Positions 45,836-55,620 of a DNA stretch of 64,000 nt are shown here, in pieces. How positions within the stretch are numbered: the first letter of the stretch is position 1; every line of letters begins with the position of its first letter. The position numbers and the translations under genes were made by a program. Below the pieces are notes generated by a model. That model was not told where the DNA came from and ran no database searches. It saw only the letters and a list, made by a program, of their open reading frames with translations. Source of the stretch: Meconema thalassinum (lineage: Eukaryota; Arthropoda; Insecta; Orthoptera; Tettigoniidae). Where the stretch lies: contig OX336388.2 of NCBI GenBank assembly GCA_946902985.2, forward strand, positions 225,330,467-225,394,466, read 5' to 3'.

Positions 45836-46165
45836 TTGTCGTTCAAAGTTCTTAGGACCTTCGTGGGTAAGACGAAGCCATACCAGGCAGTTAGCTGCTT
45901 TTGCTTCCCAGTTAGTGGTGTTGATGTGGCAATTCTTCATGTCTGACCTCAGAACGTCCCTGAACCTTTTTTTGTTGTCAACCCTGGTGTCGACGGCCAT
46001 CCTTCAGTTGAGCGTACATAATTTGCTTTGGAAAACGAAATTCAGGCATACGAACGACACGGCCTGTCCAACGAAGTCGATGTTTCATGACCATAGCCTC
46101 AATGCTGATGGTACGTACTTTGCCCATGACTACTCTAAGGTGTATGCTTCACAAAACTCAAGCTC
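45836..46165 (-). pseudogene. RTE-like LINE C-terminal fragment fused to the RNase H LINE
   Basis: The minus strand reads HRLRWTGRVVRMPEFRFPKQ, IMYAQLKDGRR, then after a frame change near 45985 RFRDVLRSDMKNCHI and WEAKAANCLVWLRLTHEG. This is the endonuclease/RT LINE type with LRWTGHV and a W-R-LV-H-G end. It reads straight into the RNase H frame at about 45835, so the long apparent ORF is a chimera of two elements. Confidence 0.65.
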
Positions 46166-46674
46166 CTAAACCAGAGAAAGTTAGAAGGTGTGCTTTGTAC
46201 CAAAATCTTCCAAATCGTCTCAAAAGTACAGGAAGAATTTTACATTTCTTGGAAAGTCGATGGAAATATATTTATTTGTTTATAAAGTGATTTTAAACAA
46301 ATAAACAAGAGGAAAGCCCCTGGCAGAACTCTGTCTCGTACAGCCCGCCATGCACTAGTGCCGGGTGGGTAGTCTATACACATGGGGCGCACACAACCAG
46401 CAGCAGTGATGAATTGCTTTATGATTGCATAAATAGTGACAATTTCTTTAAAAAGTGCGTTTAAACAAATACACATATTTATAGAAGCCCACATAACAGT
46501 AAAGCCAGGCGGGTGGTTTATACACATGTGAGAGTTCTTGCACTGGTCCGCTAGTAATAATAATAATATTAAGAAGAAGATAATGGATGGAAGTAAATTA
46601 CGGGAATACAAGACACCTCAAATGTTGAGCAGTTCGACATTTAATACAATTAGTGTACATATTTTTTGGATAAA

Positions 46675-46827
46675 TCAGTCGATGGGTTCAAGCATATTGT
46701 TAACACTTAACTTGAATATATCCTTTAAACCCATGCTCAACTTTAATTCCGTGATGTATTCGCCCGTCTGGATGTCCCTTGGAAGAGTTCGGGGGTCGAA
46801 AGTTAATTTATCCATGCTGTAGTTGCC
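46675..46827 (-). CDS. Gene B terminal exon with stop codon
   Basis: This is a 50-codon exon plus a TGA stop. The acceptor is a clear pyrimidine tract (CTTCTATTTCAG|GGC). The peptide begins GNYSMDKLTFDPRTLPRDIQ and continues into a G-E-Y-I-T-E-L-K-L segment, which fits the family pattern of CP, then GxY, then LP, then G-x-Y/W before a terminal beta strand. A variant polyadenylation hexamer (ATTAAA) lies about 30 bases past the stop at 46640-46645, but this is weak evidence alone. The reading frame is intact, with no stop in any of the three gene B exons, so gene B looks functional rather than a pseudogene. Confidence 0.75.
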   Translation of the reverse strand, partial: GNYSMDKLTFDPRTLPRDIQTGEYITELKLSMGLKDIFKLSVNNMLEPID

Positions 46828-46896
46828 CTGAAATAGAAGGAGGGATGAAGGTTAATAAATATTCTCAGTATAGACAGAATTAATAACAATAATAAT

Positions 46897-47070
46897 AATA
46901 AATCGAATAATCGAAAAACAAGAAAGGAAAATCCTCAAGAAAATCGTAGGACCAAAGTGTGAAAATGGAATTTGGATAAAAAAGAAATCACATGAAATTT
47001 ATCAAGTTATAGAAAAAAAACACATACCATAAGGGTACGGCGATTACAGTTATACGGACACCAATATAGA
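46897..47070 (+). pseudogene. Small LINE fragment related to 14841-15820
   Basis: The frame reads IEKQERKILKKIVGPKCENG, then KKKSHEIYQVIEK, then a stop. It aligns with VKRERRVLRKILGNRW ... SNKELYRKIE in the LINE at 14.8 kb. Both ends are lost. Confidence 0.55.
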
Positions 47071-47102
47071 ATGTATAATAACAGGCTCTCAATAGTACAT
47101 TA

Positions 47103-47169
47103 TGCAACGAGCCTATAATGACAATACTTAAGACTCGAATGTCTTAATTACCATTATAGGCGAGTTGCA
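47103..47169. repeat. 67-bp imperfect palindrome
   Basis: TGCAACGAGCCTATAATG on the left pairs with CATTATAGGCGAGTTGCA on the right, and CTTAAGAC with GTCTTAAT, around a TCGAAT loop. One half is also the end of the Crypton-like repeat found at 55580-55620. Confidence 0.65.
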
Positions 47170-47640
47170 TACGACTGTTTATGATCGACGATAATTATTA
47201 CTTTATTATATGTTTTAACATAAATATTCATAAATATCTGTGGGATTCAGTAACTTCAATTAGTGAACAGGGGCGCTGGCTTTGCTGACTGAATAGAGCG
47301 CATGCGTGGGTCAAAGCACTTCGAAAGCAGAGACCATGTACTTTGCTTGGCAATGCTATTGTTTACAGCCTGACTGATGTTTAGTGCCGATCAGAACTAG
47401 CATTCACTAATATTGTCACCGAAGACATTTGAAAACAATGCGCTGTATAGAAATTGGCGTTGGGGATATTAAGGTACAGAGCTATTTCTTGTCTCATATT
47501 CGCCAGTTTATTTACGCGAACATATGGGACGGTGCACTTTCCATGTCGGAAATTTATGTAGAAGGATGCTGTGTTGCTAACTTCTGGGGGTAGATTTTTT
47601 TTTTGTATATGTCATAGTATTTTCTTGTTACCGTAAAGGT
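47130..47640 (-). mobile_element. Crypton-like repeat, copy 1, with tyrosine-recombinase fragment
   Basis: On the minus strand the frame reads FRHGKCTVPYVRVNKLANM, then EIALYLNIPNANFYTAHCF, then a segment ending VTILVNASSD. This matches the catalytic part of crypton tyrosine recombinases around the HxxR motif and the following S-x-T-L-x-D segment. The His is present but the Arg of HxxR is Gln here, so catalysis is lost. The same about 0.5-kb unit is at 55135-55620 on the plus strand. It starts after GAAAATACTATGACATAT and ends near GTCTTAA. Confidence 0.6.
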
Positions 47641-48475
47641 TCGTATATTAGTTGCTCCAAATTAATTTAGAATGTTAGGTACTATACGTATGCAAAGTTT
47701 AGAGCTGTTGGCTTGCATATTTTCTGATTTATATATATCAGGGTAAAAATAGAGAGATCATTTATTTACAGTTGGCAGCCATGATGGCTCTTAAGAATAC
47801 GTATTTTCATATCTGTTACGGTACACAAATCACATATGAAATTTGGATGAAATCCATTTTTTAGTATAGAATTTACATGAATTTAAAATTTGGACCTATC
47901 AACAAACTTAGAATCATGTTGGCAGCTCTGACATATACTAGGTACTCCACATTAATGTGAAAGATCATGTACTATATGTTTGCCAAGTTTCTAGCTCTTG
48001 GTTTGCATACTTTCTGGTATATTGGTATCAGGATAAAAAAAAATGAGATAGCATTTATTAAGAATATGCAAAGTCATATCTGTTACTATACACATTTACA
48101 TACGAAATTTGGTTGAAATTCAATTGATAGTGTAGACGTTATATGCATTTAAAATTCGGACCTATCAACGGGCTTAGAATCATGTTGGCAACACTGCTAA
48201 GTATGGCCCCTTGGAAATTAAACTGAAATATTATTATCTATATGTGTGCCAATTTTGGAATAGCTCCCATGCATACCTTCCAAGATACCCAACATGGAAC
48301 TGAAATTTCAATTGTGATTTTTCAGCAGTTTATTTTCAATTATGGGCTTAGATATTCATACCAAATTTGGTTTTGATGGCTGCAGCCGTTTGGGAGTTGA
48401 TAGGGGGAGACATACACATAGACAGAAATACATTTTTCCGGATCGATCTCATTAGTCTACTTTGGTATATGAACA
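47640..48475 (+). repeat. Hairpin-ended repeat family A, 5'-truncated copy
   Basis: It follows 53885-54520: TGCAAAGTTTAGAGCTGTTG, GGACCTATCAACRRRCTTAGAATC in two or three diverged internal copies, and GATCGATCTCATTAGTCTAC at the end. The GTAGGCT hairpin end is replaced by the 44-bp minisatellite. Confidence 0.65.
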
Positions 48476-48990
48476 GATAAGAATACAGGGTGACTCCGAA
48501 AGAGATATACGAGATGCCAGTTAAGAATACAAGGTGACTCTTAAAGAGGTGTGACAGAGAAGAATACATGGTGACTCCTAAAGAGGTGCACAAGATGTCA
48601 GACAAGAATACAGGGTGACTCATAAAGAGGTGTACAAGATGACACACAAGACTACAGGGTGACTTCTAAAGAGATATACAAGATGCCAGATAAGAATACA
48701 GGGTGCTTCCGAAAGAGGTGTGCAGGATGTCAGAGCAAAATATAGGGTGACACTTAACGAGGTGTACAGTATGTTAGATTCAATTCAAATACATGGTGAC
48801 CTTTACAGGGGTTTGCAAGATATCAGATTCAAATAATGGGTGACCCTTAAAGGGTTGTAAAAGATGTCAGACTCAAATACAGGGTGACGCTTAAAGAGGT
48901 ACCCGCGCGGGAAGCCTAGGTTAATGGGTAATGAAGTCTGTTGAAAGAGTCCTGGGGCTTCGAGCGAAGCGAGCCTTTCTGACATGTGTA
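48475..48990. repeat. 44-bp minisatellite, second array
   Basis: About ten units of AATACAGGGTGACTCCKAAAG, then GAGGTGTACAAGATGNCAGA, end in the same right flank as 12548-12625 (GCGCGGGAAGCCTAGGTTAATGG, GAGTCTGTTGAAAGAGTC). It shows more unit loss than the 11.5-kb array. From 48990 to 49800 I see no assignable gene. Confidence 0.85.
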
Positions 48991-49802
48991 GCATTTGTAG
49001 CAGGCATCATTTGAAATGATATAACGTCTAGTCTTTCTGACTGACTGTCATTTCTTTAATCCTTATATATTCCATAGCACTATCTTGATACTTTTTCGTC
49101 ATCCCTTGTCTTGTACCTGTCTTATTCGAGCGATACAACTGAGTACCTCCGAAAGCGGCTGATTGATATTCCTGCTGGCCAGAAATGTGTATAATTTACT
49201 ATTTCTAGGTACTTTAGAGGTATTCCTACCTAGAAAAATTTCGTGTTGTATCTCGATACCATTTCCTCGCAGCTAACTTTTCCTGCTATTTCCTTCTTGG
49301 CAAGGAATGTCTTTATTATCTCTAATGGGGTTTCCTGTCTTATTCTTCCCACGAAGAGCCAAGTCATCTTGTCAAATGCTTTTAAATCTACTTCTCCTGA
49401 TCAGTGCCGGTCACAGCACCTTGTTGCCGAGCCGGCCGTCGTGTATTTTTATGTACGCCTATAACTCGTGTTCGGATGCTTGGAGCATCGTAAAATTATG
49501 TATGGTATCCATGAGAGTCAATAAACCAATCATTTATAAAACTCTTCACCGTACTTCTCATAGAAGGGTTGGTACAGGCTGAAACTTTTCAAAATACATG
49601 CTAAAATATGCGAAATATAAAATTTGTCCTAGAAGGACGACCAAAGAATATGTTTCGCTTCTCAATGTGAAAAACAAAATTCGGGAGTCTACGAAGGGTC
49701 TCCGAAAACCTCATTTCAAGGTCCTTAAATTAACAGTGTCTATGATATTCCCAGAAAACTAACTTCACTCTGATAAACTTATGAAGGAATGGCAAGCCCC
49801 TA

Positions 49803-49900
49803 ACCATTGCAACAGTAGCTCAATTGATAACGTCTGCTTATTCATACCAAAGACCGTTCGAAGATCGGGTACTTCTGCTAGTCACAGATAAGCCCCAGTC
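49803..49900 (+). repeat. tRNA-like relic
   Basis: CAGTAGCTCAATTGATAACG (box A-like) and ACCGTTCGAAGATC (box B-like) are spaced as in a tRNA gene. The 3' side does not complete an acceptor stem. Probably a SINE head. Confidence 0.35.
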
Positions 49901-49919
49901 CTAAAACATTAATTCATCT

Positions 49920-50600
49920 TCATTTCCCCTTTTCCAGCTGACACTGGGTAGGGGCAAATATGGGTCCTCTCCACTTTGTTTTGTCGTTCCACCATACCTC
50001 TTCCGTCACGGTGTTCCAATCCAGGTTCCGTTTTCTAATACTATACCGTACCGAGTCCATCCAATGCATTCTTGGTCTTCCTCGTCCTCTCTTCCCTGTA
50101 ATCTGTCGTTCCAGTGCTCGTCTTGGCAGCCTTTCTTCATTCATCCATTTGACATGTCCAAACCATCTCAATCTGTTTTGCTCCAGTTTGTCATTTAGTT
50201 TCTGTACTCCCAGTTCTTTCCGTATATCTTCATTTCTCACTCTGTCCCTCCTCGTTTTTTGGACCATACTACTCAGGAAACTAATCTCAGCTGCTTGTGC
50301 TCTGCTCTCATCCCTCTTAGTCATTGTCCAAGTTTCTGCTGCATATGTCATTATAGGAACATAATATGCTTTGTACATACCTTCTTTAGCTTTAATATGT
50401 ATATCCTTGTTCCATACTAGTCCCCGTACCTGTTGGTACAAAGCATTCCTGAGTTGTATTCTTCTGCTATTTCCAAATCTAGTCTTCCAACTTCAGTCAG
50501 TTCACTTACCAAATATTTGAAGTGTTTCACCCAATTCCAATTCCTTATCTCCGACATATTCGTGTTAAATGCGAGGGACAAGTAGAGGAAGGAAATGAAT
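49920..50600 (-). pseudogene. RTE-like LINE C-terminal fragment
   Basis: The minus-strand frame from 50441 reads KAYYVPIMTYAAETWTMTKR, then RRDRVRNEDIRKELGVQKL, LRWFGHVKWM, RGRGRPRMHWMDSV and a WW-R end, a typical post-RT region. Upstream (50450-50560), WVKHFKYL lies in another frame, so there is at least one frameshift. It lies in the last intron of gene B. Confidence 0.7.
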
Positions 50601-50694
50601 GACACCCTAGGCCTCAGATAGACTACTGCCGACTAACGTGAGTTGAAGTAATGCTGTGCCATCCTGCGTCACGCTATTTGTGAAAGTTACTCAC

Positions 50695-50850
50695 CGGTGG
50701 TACTGGACATTTCATCGGCCAGTTCATATGTTTGAACGCATCCTCTAATGGAGCCTTATTTTGCATTAAGAAAGCATCATACGGCATCGGCGTGGTTTTG
50801 TAGTTCTCCACCCAGACGTTGTTATTCTTGATCATGGCTTTCATACTTCC
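50695..50850 (-). CDS. Gene B penultimate exon
   Basis: This is a 52-codon phase-0 exon. The acceptor is TTCAAAG|GGAAGT and the donor is CCACCG|GTGAGT. The peptide contains NNNVWVENYKTTPMP and ends with a tryptophan-methionine-lysine-cysteine-proline segment (WPMKCPVPP). A conserved CP followed by G-x-Y in the next exon is typical of the C-terminal half of DUF1091-like proteins. Joining to the 54641-54787 exon upstream and the 46675-46827 exon downstream keeps frame. The exon sits between two LINE fragments (49920-50555 on the minus strand and 50885-51540 on the plus strand). A cDNA spanning the three exons would prove the structure. Confidence 0.75.
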
Positions 50851-50884
50851 CTTTGAACAGAAATATACAAGAATGCAGCTGAAA

Positions 50885-51540
50885 TAAATCAGAATCCTCT
50901 ATGGACATCAAATTGGCAGGTGAAAAACTAAAGGAAGTAGGAGACTTCTGTTACTTAGGAAAAATAACCAGTGATGGACGAAGCAAAGAGGATATAAAAA
51001 GTAGGTTAGCTCAGGCAAGGAAAGCATTTCTACAGAAAAGGAATCTGTTGATATCGAATATAGATTTAGGTATTAGGAAGTCATTTTTGAAGGCCTTTAA
51101 CTGGAGCGTGGCGCTCTGTGGAAGTGAAACTTGGACTATTGGTGCAGCAGAAAAGAGGAGAATTGAAGCGTTTGAAATGTGGTGTTACAGGAGAATGATG
51201 AAGATCAGATGGGTAGATAGGGTTACAAACGAAGAGGTATTAAGACTAGTGGGAGAGGAGAGATGTTTCTGACGACCGCTAATGAAGAGAATAGATAGGT
51301 TGTTAGGACACATACTAAGAACCCCGGAATAGCAAGCTTAGTTATAGAAGGAATGGTCGAGGACAAGAACTGTATGGGTAGACCAAGGTTAGAATATGTT
51401 AAACAGATTGCCTCGGATGTAGGGTGTGGTAGCTATGTAGAGCTGAAACGGTTAGCTCAGGACAGGGAGGCATGGGGTGCTGCATGAAATCAGTCAAAAT
51501 ACAGAAGACTCAAACAACATACACGAATAAGACTAAACCG
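50885..51540 (+). pseudogene. LINE C-terminal fragment in gene B intron
   Basis: The frame starts after RT motif C with KLKEVGDFCYLGKITSDGRS, then SRLAQARKAFLQKR, LCGSETWTI, MMKIRWVDRVTNEEVLR. It stops at 51272. The continuation (VKQIASDVGCGSY, LAQDREAWG) is frame-shifted to about 51487. It is the same group as the fragment at 1-245. Confidence 0.7.
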
Positions 51541-51792
51541 TTAACACAAAACACGTGCCGTACGTAAACACAAGTATTAGTGATTAGTGTTTACTTTTTA
51601 TTTATTTTTTATTATTTTTAGAGTGTCCGAGGACATGTTCGGCTGACTCTTATTTGTTTATTGTTAACATAACCGAGGAAGGACACTTTGCATATTTAGG
51701 TAAAAAGTAACTTTTATCATTCCGAAAATAAGCGTAACTCAGCATAAGCGATGACCTCTCATTTAAATTTCTTTTCGTATCTCTTGTCTACT

Positions 51793-52125
51793 GAAGCCTC
51801 CGCGGCTTAGGCGGCAGCACGCCAGCCTCTCACCGCTGGGTCCGTGGTTCAAATCCCGGTCACTCCATGTGAGATCTGTGCTGGACAAAACGGAGGCAGA
51901 CAGGTTTTTCTCCGGGTACTCCGGTTTTCCCTGTCAAAATTTCATTCCAGCAACACTCTCCACTATCATTTCATTTCATCTATCATTCATTTAATCATTG
52001 CCCCAGAGGAGTGCGTCAGGCCTCGGCAGCCGGCACAGTCTATATCCTCGCCGCTAGATGGGGGCTTCATTCATTCCATTCCTGACCCGGTCGGAGACTG
52101 GAAGCAGGCTGTGGATTTTCATTTT
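51793..52125 (+). repeat. tRNA-derived SINE, family S3, full copy with target duplication
   Basis: The head has GGCTTAGGCGGCAGCACGCC (box A-like) and GTGGTTCAAATCCCGG (box B). The body carries GGTACTCCGGTTTTCCCTG and ends GTGGATTTTCATTT. The flanking 15-base duplication TATCTCTTGTCTACT is perfect (51778-51792 and 52126-52140). A truncated sister is at 6783-7040. Bases 52141-53090 show no recognised feature. Confidence 0.9.
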
Positions 52126-53094
52126 TATCTCTTGTCTACTAATCAATTAATCCAATGAACGGTCAGTCGACTAATTTATTAATTGTTTTCAATTAATTTC
52201 AAATTATTTTATGCATCGATTATAATTGAATCAGTGTTTTTTGAAAGGGCGTAGGTGATCGAAAGGAAATAGTTAGGAAACTAAATAAAACTTCATTTTT
52301 TAATTTAATTTTTAGTTTAATGGATTTTGTGACTAACATGCTTTTATAAAACATGTTCCACTCTCTAAAATGATTTTATTAAGTTTTGTTCGGAAGATAT
52401 GCGCAAAAAAAATCGTGCTACTACGTCCTTTCAAAAAAATCGAATAATTAGACACAAAAATGATCATTAAATTGTTCGAAAATGCAATCTATTTGCTACA
52501 GACAGATATTTACACAAATGTATGGCAAATATGGACACAAAATATAGTGGATCATTGTTAAATATCAGTTTAGGACTTAAATTGTTCTTTTTTTGCAATA
52601 CTAAGAAATTAGTGCAAATCTAAAGAACAGACATTGTGTTCAGATGGAATGGATTTGCTACACACAAAACTTACAACAAATCTGAAGCACAGGGAAACAC
52701 TAACAACATAAGAAAGTCATTGTTGGTTTGTTCCTTAGTTTAGGGTCTGCGACAACGCGGTCATATAGCTCCGTGTAGTTTGGGTGTGACGTACGTCCGC
52801 CCCTTCAAAAAAAACTCAATATTTTTGAACATGAGTTTTATACGGAAAGAACGCTTGCACAAGCGTCCTTTCAAATGAAACAGATGGTTCTAACCAAAAG
52901 GAAAACAAAACGCTAAAAAAGTGAAAATGTCAAAATTGTCGATTACGCCCTTCCAAAAATCACTGATTCAATTATTAATCGATTAATAGAACATCGCTTA
53001 TTACCAGGTCTAAAGAAAATAAAGAATAATCGTTATAGGCTATTATGAGTGATCCAGTTGCAAAACTCGTTTAGTCCACTTGTGAATAAGGATC

Positions 53095-53340
53095 ATGTCG
53101 CAACATTATTTCTTTTACTATTTTATTTTATCGTATTGTATTTTATTTTGTTTTATTTTGATTTTGTTTTGTTTTACTTTGTTTGAAATTGTTTTGTTTT
53201 TTGGTTTGTATGTTTCATTTTGTTTTTGTTTTGATTTTGTTTTGTTTATTTGTAAAAATTTGTTTTGTTTCAGTTTGATTTTGTTTTGTTTATTTTGTTT
53301 TATTTGAGAAATCATTGTAAAATTTTGTTCTAGTTTTTGC
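53095..53340. repeat. TTTTG-rich low-complexity tract
   Basis: Degenerate (TTTTG)n/(TTTTA)n over about 240 bases. Open frames on both strands here are translations of the repeat. Confidence 0.8.
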
Positions 53341-53402
53341 ATTTCAATTCAATTTGTCACTTTCTCAAAGCACATTAAAAAGAGGTTTACAACTTGTGAA
53401 AA

Positions 53403-54540
53403 GTAACAAGAAGTTCCGTGACGAACTAAAGAGCCTACTTTTCTAAAATTTAAGATTCATGCCAATGATTAATCTATATTGATCTATCTAGAATAATGAC
53501 GAAATTAAGTTGGTAATATCGAAATTTCTAATTAGTTCGAAATACTGTATACCTGGCATAATGTAGCCTAATAGAACACTTCAGTTGGCAGCCCTGGTGA
53601 CTGAATATATTCTTAGTTCCTTCTCTTAAGGTACAGAATACAAAATTTGGTTGAAGTCCAATGGATAGTATGGACGTTACATGCAGTTTAAATCTGGATC
53701 TAACAACGCGCTTAAAATCATGTTGGCAACAATGACATGCATGTATTGGGCAGAAATGATTTGAAATAATATGATCTATTGTTGTGCCAATTTTGAATTA
53801 AATCCATTAGTTAGTGTAGAAGTATTAAAATTGGACCTATCAGCAGGCTTAGAATCATGTTGGCAGCACTGAAGTGTATTAGTTACTCCAAATTAATCTA
53901 GAATGCCTGGCACTATGCGTGTGCAAAGTTTAGAGCTGTTGGCTTACATACTTTCTGATATATTGGTATTTGGATACGAGAAATTGAGAGCATTTATTAA
54001 CAGTTGACAGCCCTGATGGCTCTTAAGAATACGCTCAGTGATATCTGGTAATCTACACACAGCAAATACGAAATTTGGTTGAATTCCAAATAATAGTGTA
54101 GAAGTTATAAGCATTAAAAAATTGGACCTATCAGCAGGCTTAGAATCCTTTTGGCAACACTGCCATGTATGGCCTCCTGGAAATTAAACTCAAATATTAT
54201 TATCTATACGTGTGCCAATTTTGAAATAGCTTCCATTCATACCTTCCAAGATATCCAACATGGAACTAAAATTTCAATTGCGATTTTTCAGAAGTTGGTA
54301 ACACTGACATCATTTTCAAATACGGCATTGAGATATTCAGGTATAGCTGTTTACTCCTACCAAATTTTGTTTCGATTGCTGCAGCCGTTTAGGAGTTGAT
54401 AGGGGACACACACACACAGCCAGACAGACAGACAGAAGGACAGACAGACAGATGGACAGACAGACACACATTTGCCCGGATCGATCTCATAAGTCTACTT
54501 TTTCCTCATTTTTGCAAAATGTGAAAAGTAGGCTAAAAAT
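53403..54540 (+). repeat. Hairpin-ended repeat family A, full copy
   Basis: It starts AAGAAGTTCCGTGACGAACT, then AAGAGCCTACTTTTC. It ends with ACACACACACAGCC, (CAGA)n, GATCGATCTCATAAGTCTAC and GTGAAAAGTAGGCTAAAAA. The start AGCCTACTTTTC and the end GAAAAGTAGGCT are inverted. Several internal diverged repeats carry GGACCTATCAGCAGGCTTAG. No coding capacity. It lies 100 bases downstream of the gene B exon at 54641, within the intron. Confidence 0.75.
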
Positions 54541-54640
54541 ACAGGAGTACAAACCATTGAGCATTTTGCGATTAATCGCATTTGTGAAATGACACCACCC
54601 TTAATTGTAAGTTAACCCCAGATTCTCATTAGATCCTTAC

Positions 54641-54787
54641 CTGGATTGTACAGTCCAATTCTTTGGTGAATTCAATATATCCAGATGGCTTCCTCATGTT
54701 GTCCGTCTTGTCTTTCTTAACAGAAATTTTACTGTTGCCATAGTCGTCGTCAACGTACGCCTCAACACCCAAGATGATCAACTGGTA
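54641..54787 (-). CDS. Gene B internal exon, DUF1091/MD-2-related-like secreted protein
   Basis: A 49-codon phase-0 exon is bounded by a pyrimidine-rich acceptor ending CTTTCAG and by a donor CAG|GTAAGG. The peptide starts YQLIILGVEAYVDDDYG and has its cysteine at codon 46. It aligns without gaps to the exon at 4886-5032, with about 30 of 49 residues identical, and this is the main evidence that both are real coding exons under selection. The pattern (EAYVD, GYIEF, LDC) resembles the N-terminal half of insect DUF1091 / MD-2-related lipid-recognition proteins, which are small secreted beta-sandwich proteins. That family call is from memory of the pattern and is tentative. The first exon with the signal peptide is not visible and may lie beyond 64000. 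The next exon is 3.8 kb downstream. Confidence 0.75.
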
Positions 54788-55134
54788 CTGAAAGAGGAAT
54801 GAACCAGGAAGGGACCAAAATAAGTTATTTTTTAGAAAATTATGTTCGACGATGCCGAAATGTAAATATTATATGACAGAAAACTGCATCATAATGATGA
54901 TCATTAAACTACTAGTTTTCATTATGATACAATTTCTCCCACCAATCAGAGCTCAAGATGTATGATGTGTGCCCAATTAGGTGCCTGATAGCTTCACACT
55001 TGAACTCAGAATCCAACATATCGGACATGAATTACATGACTTGAAAGTTGACAGTGTAAAAGATATCCGATCAACCATTGTAGTTGGAATGGCAAACACA
55101 AAGACAAAATCAACACGAACGTTTAAGGTAATAA

Positions 55135-55620
55135 GAAAATACTATGACATATGAAATAAATTGATGAATCTACGTCCAGAAGATTGCAACACAGCATACT
55201 TCAATGTAAATTACCGACATGGAAAGTGCACCGTCCCATATGTTCGCGAAAATAAACTGGCGAATATGAGAAAAGAAATAGCACTGTACCTTAATATCCC
55301 CAACACCAATTTCTACACAGGGCATTCTTTCATATAACTTCGGTGACAGTTTGACTGAATGCTGGTGCAGACGGCAGGATGTAAACATATTGCACTGCCA
55401 AGCAGACAGAGCGCATGCGTGGGTCAGAGAACTTGTAAAGCACAGAGAGCAAACTCTGCGCTTGCACTCCAATCACTAAATTCAAGTGACTGAATCTCGA
55501 CAGATATTTATGAATATTTCTGTTCGAACATAAAATTAAATAAAATAAAGTTATAATTATCGTCCAACATAAACAGTCGTATGCAACACGCCTATAATGG
55601 TAGTTAAGACACTCGTATGG
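55135..55620 (+). mobile_element. Crypton-like repeat, copy 2, with tyrosine-recombinase fragment
   Basis: The plus-strand frame at about 55196-55340 reads NVNYRHGKCTVPYVRENKLA, then EIALYLNIPNTNFYTGHSF, then Ile and a stop. Crypton recombinases have a GHxFRR-type motif here, so the Arg is lost and the frame is closed. The shared unit with 47130-47640 extends through GAGCGCATGCGTGGGTCA and CAGATATTTATGAATATT to AGACACTCG. Both copies lack the rest of the recombinase. Confidence 0.6.

Noticed and set aside
49243..49582. Minus-strand KAFDKMTW motif suggesting RT motif A.
   Set aside because: The surrounding residues do not follow an RT pattern and the frame is short.
53118..53342. Lys/Asn/Gln-rich minus-strand frame.
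   Set aside because: It is the translation of a TTTTG-rich low-complexity tract.
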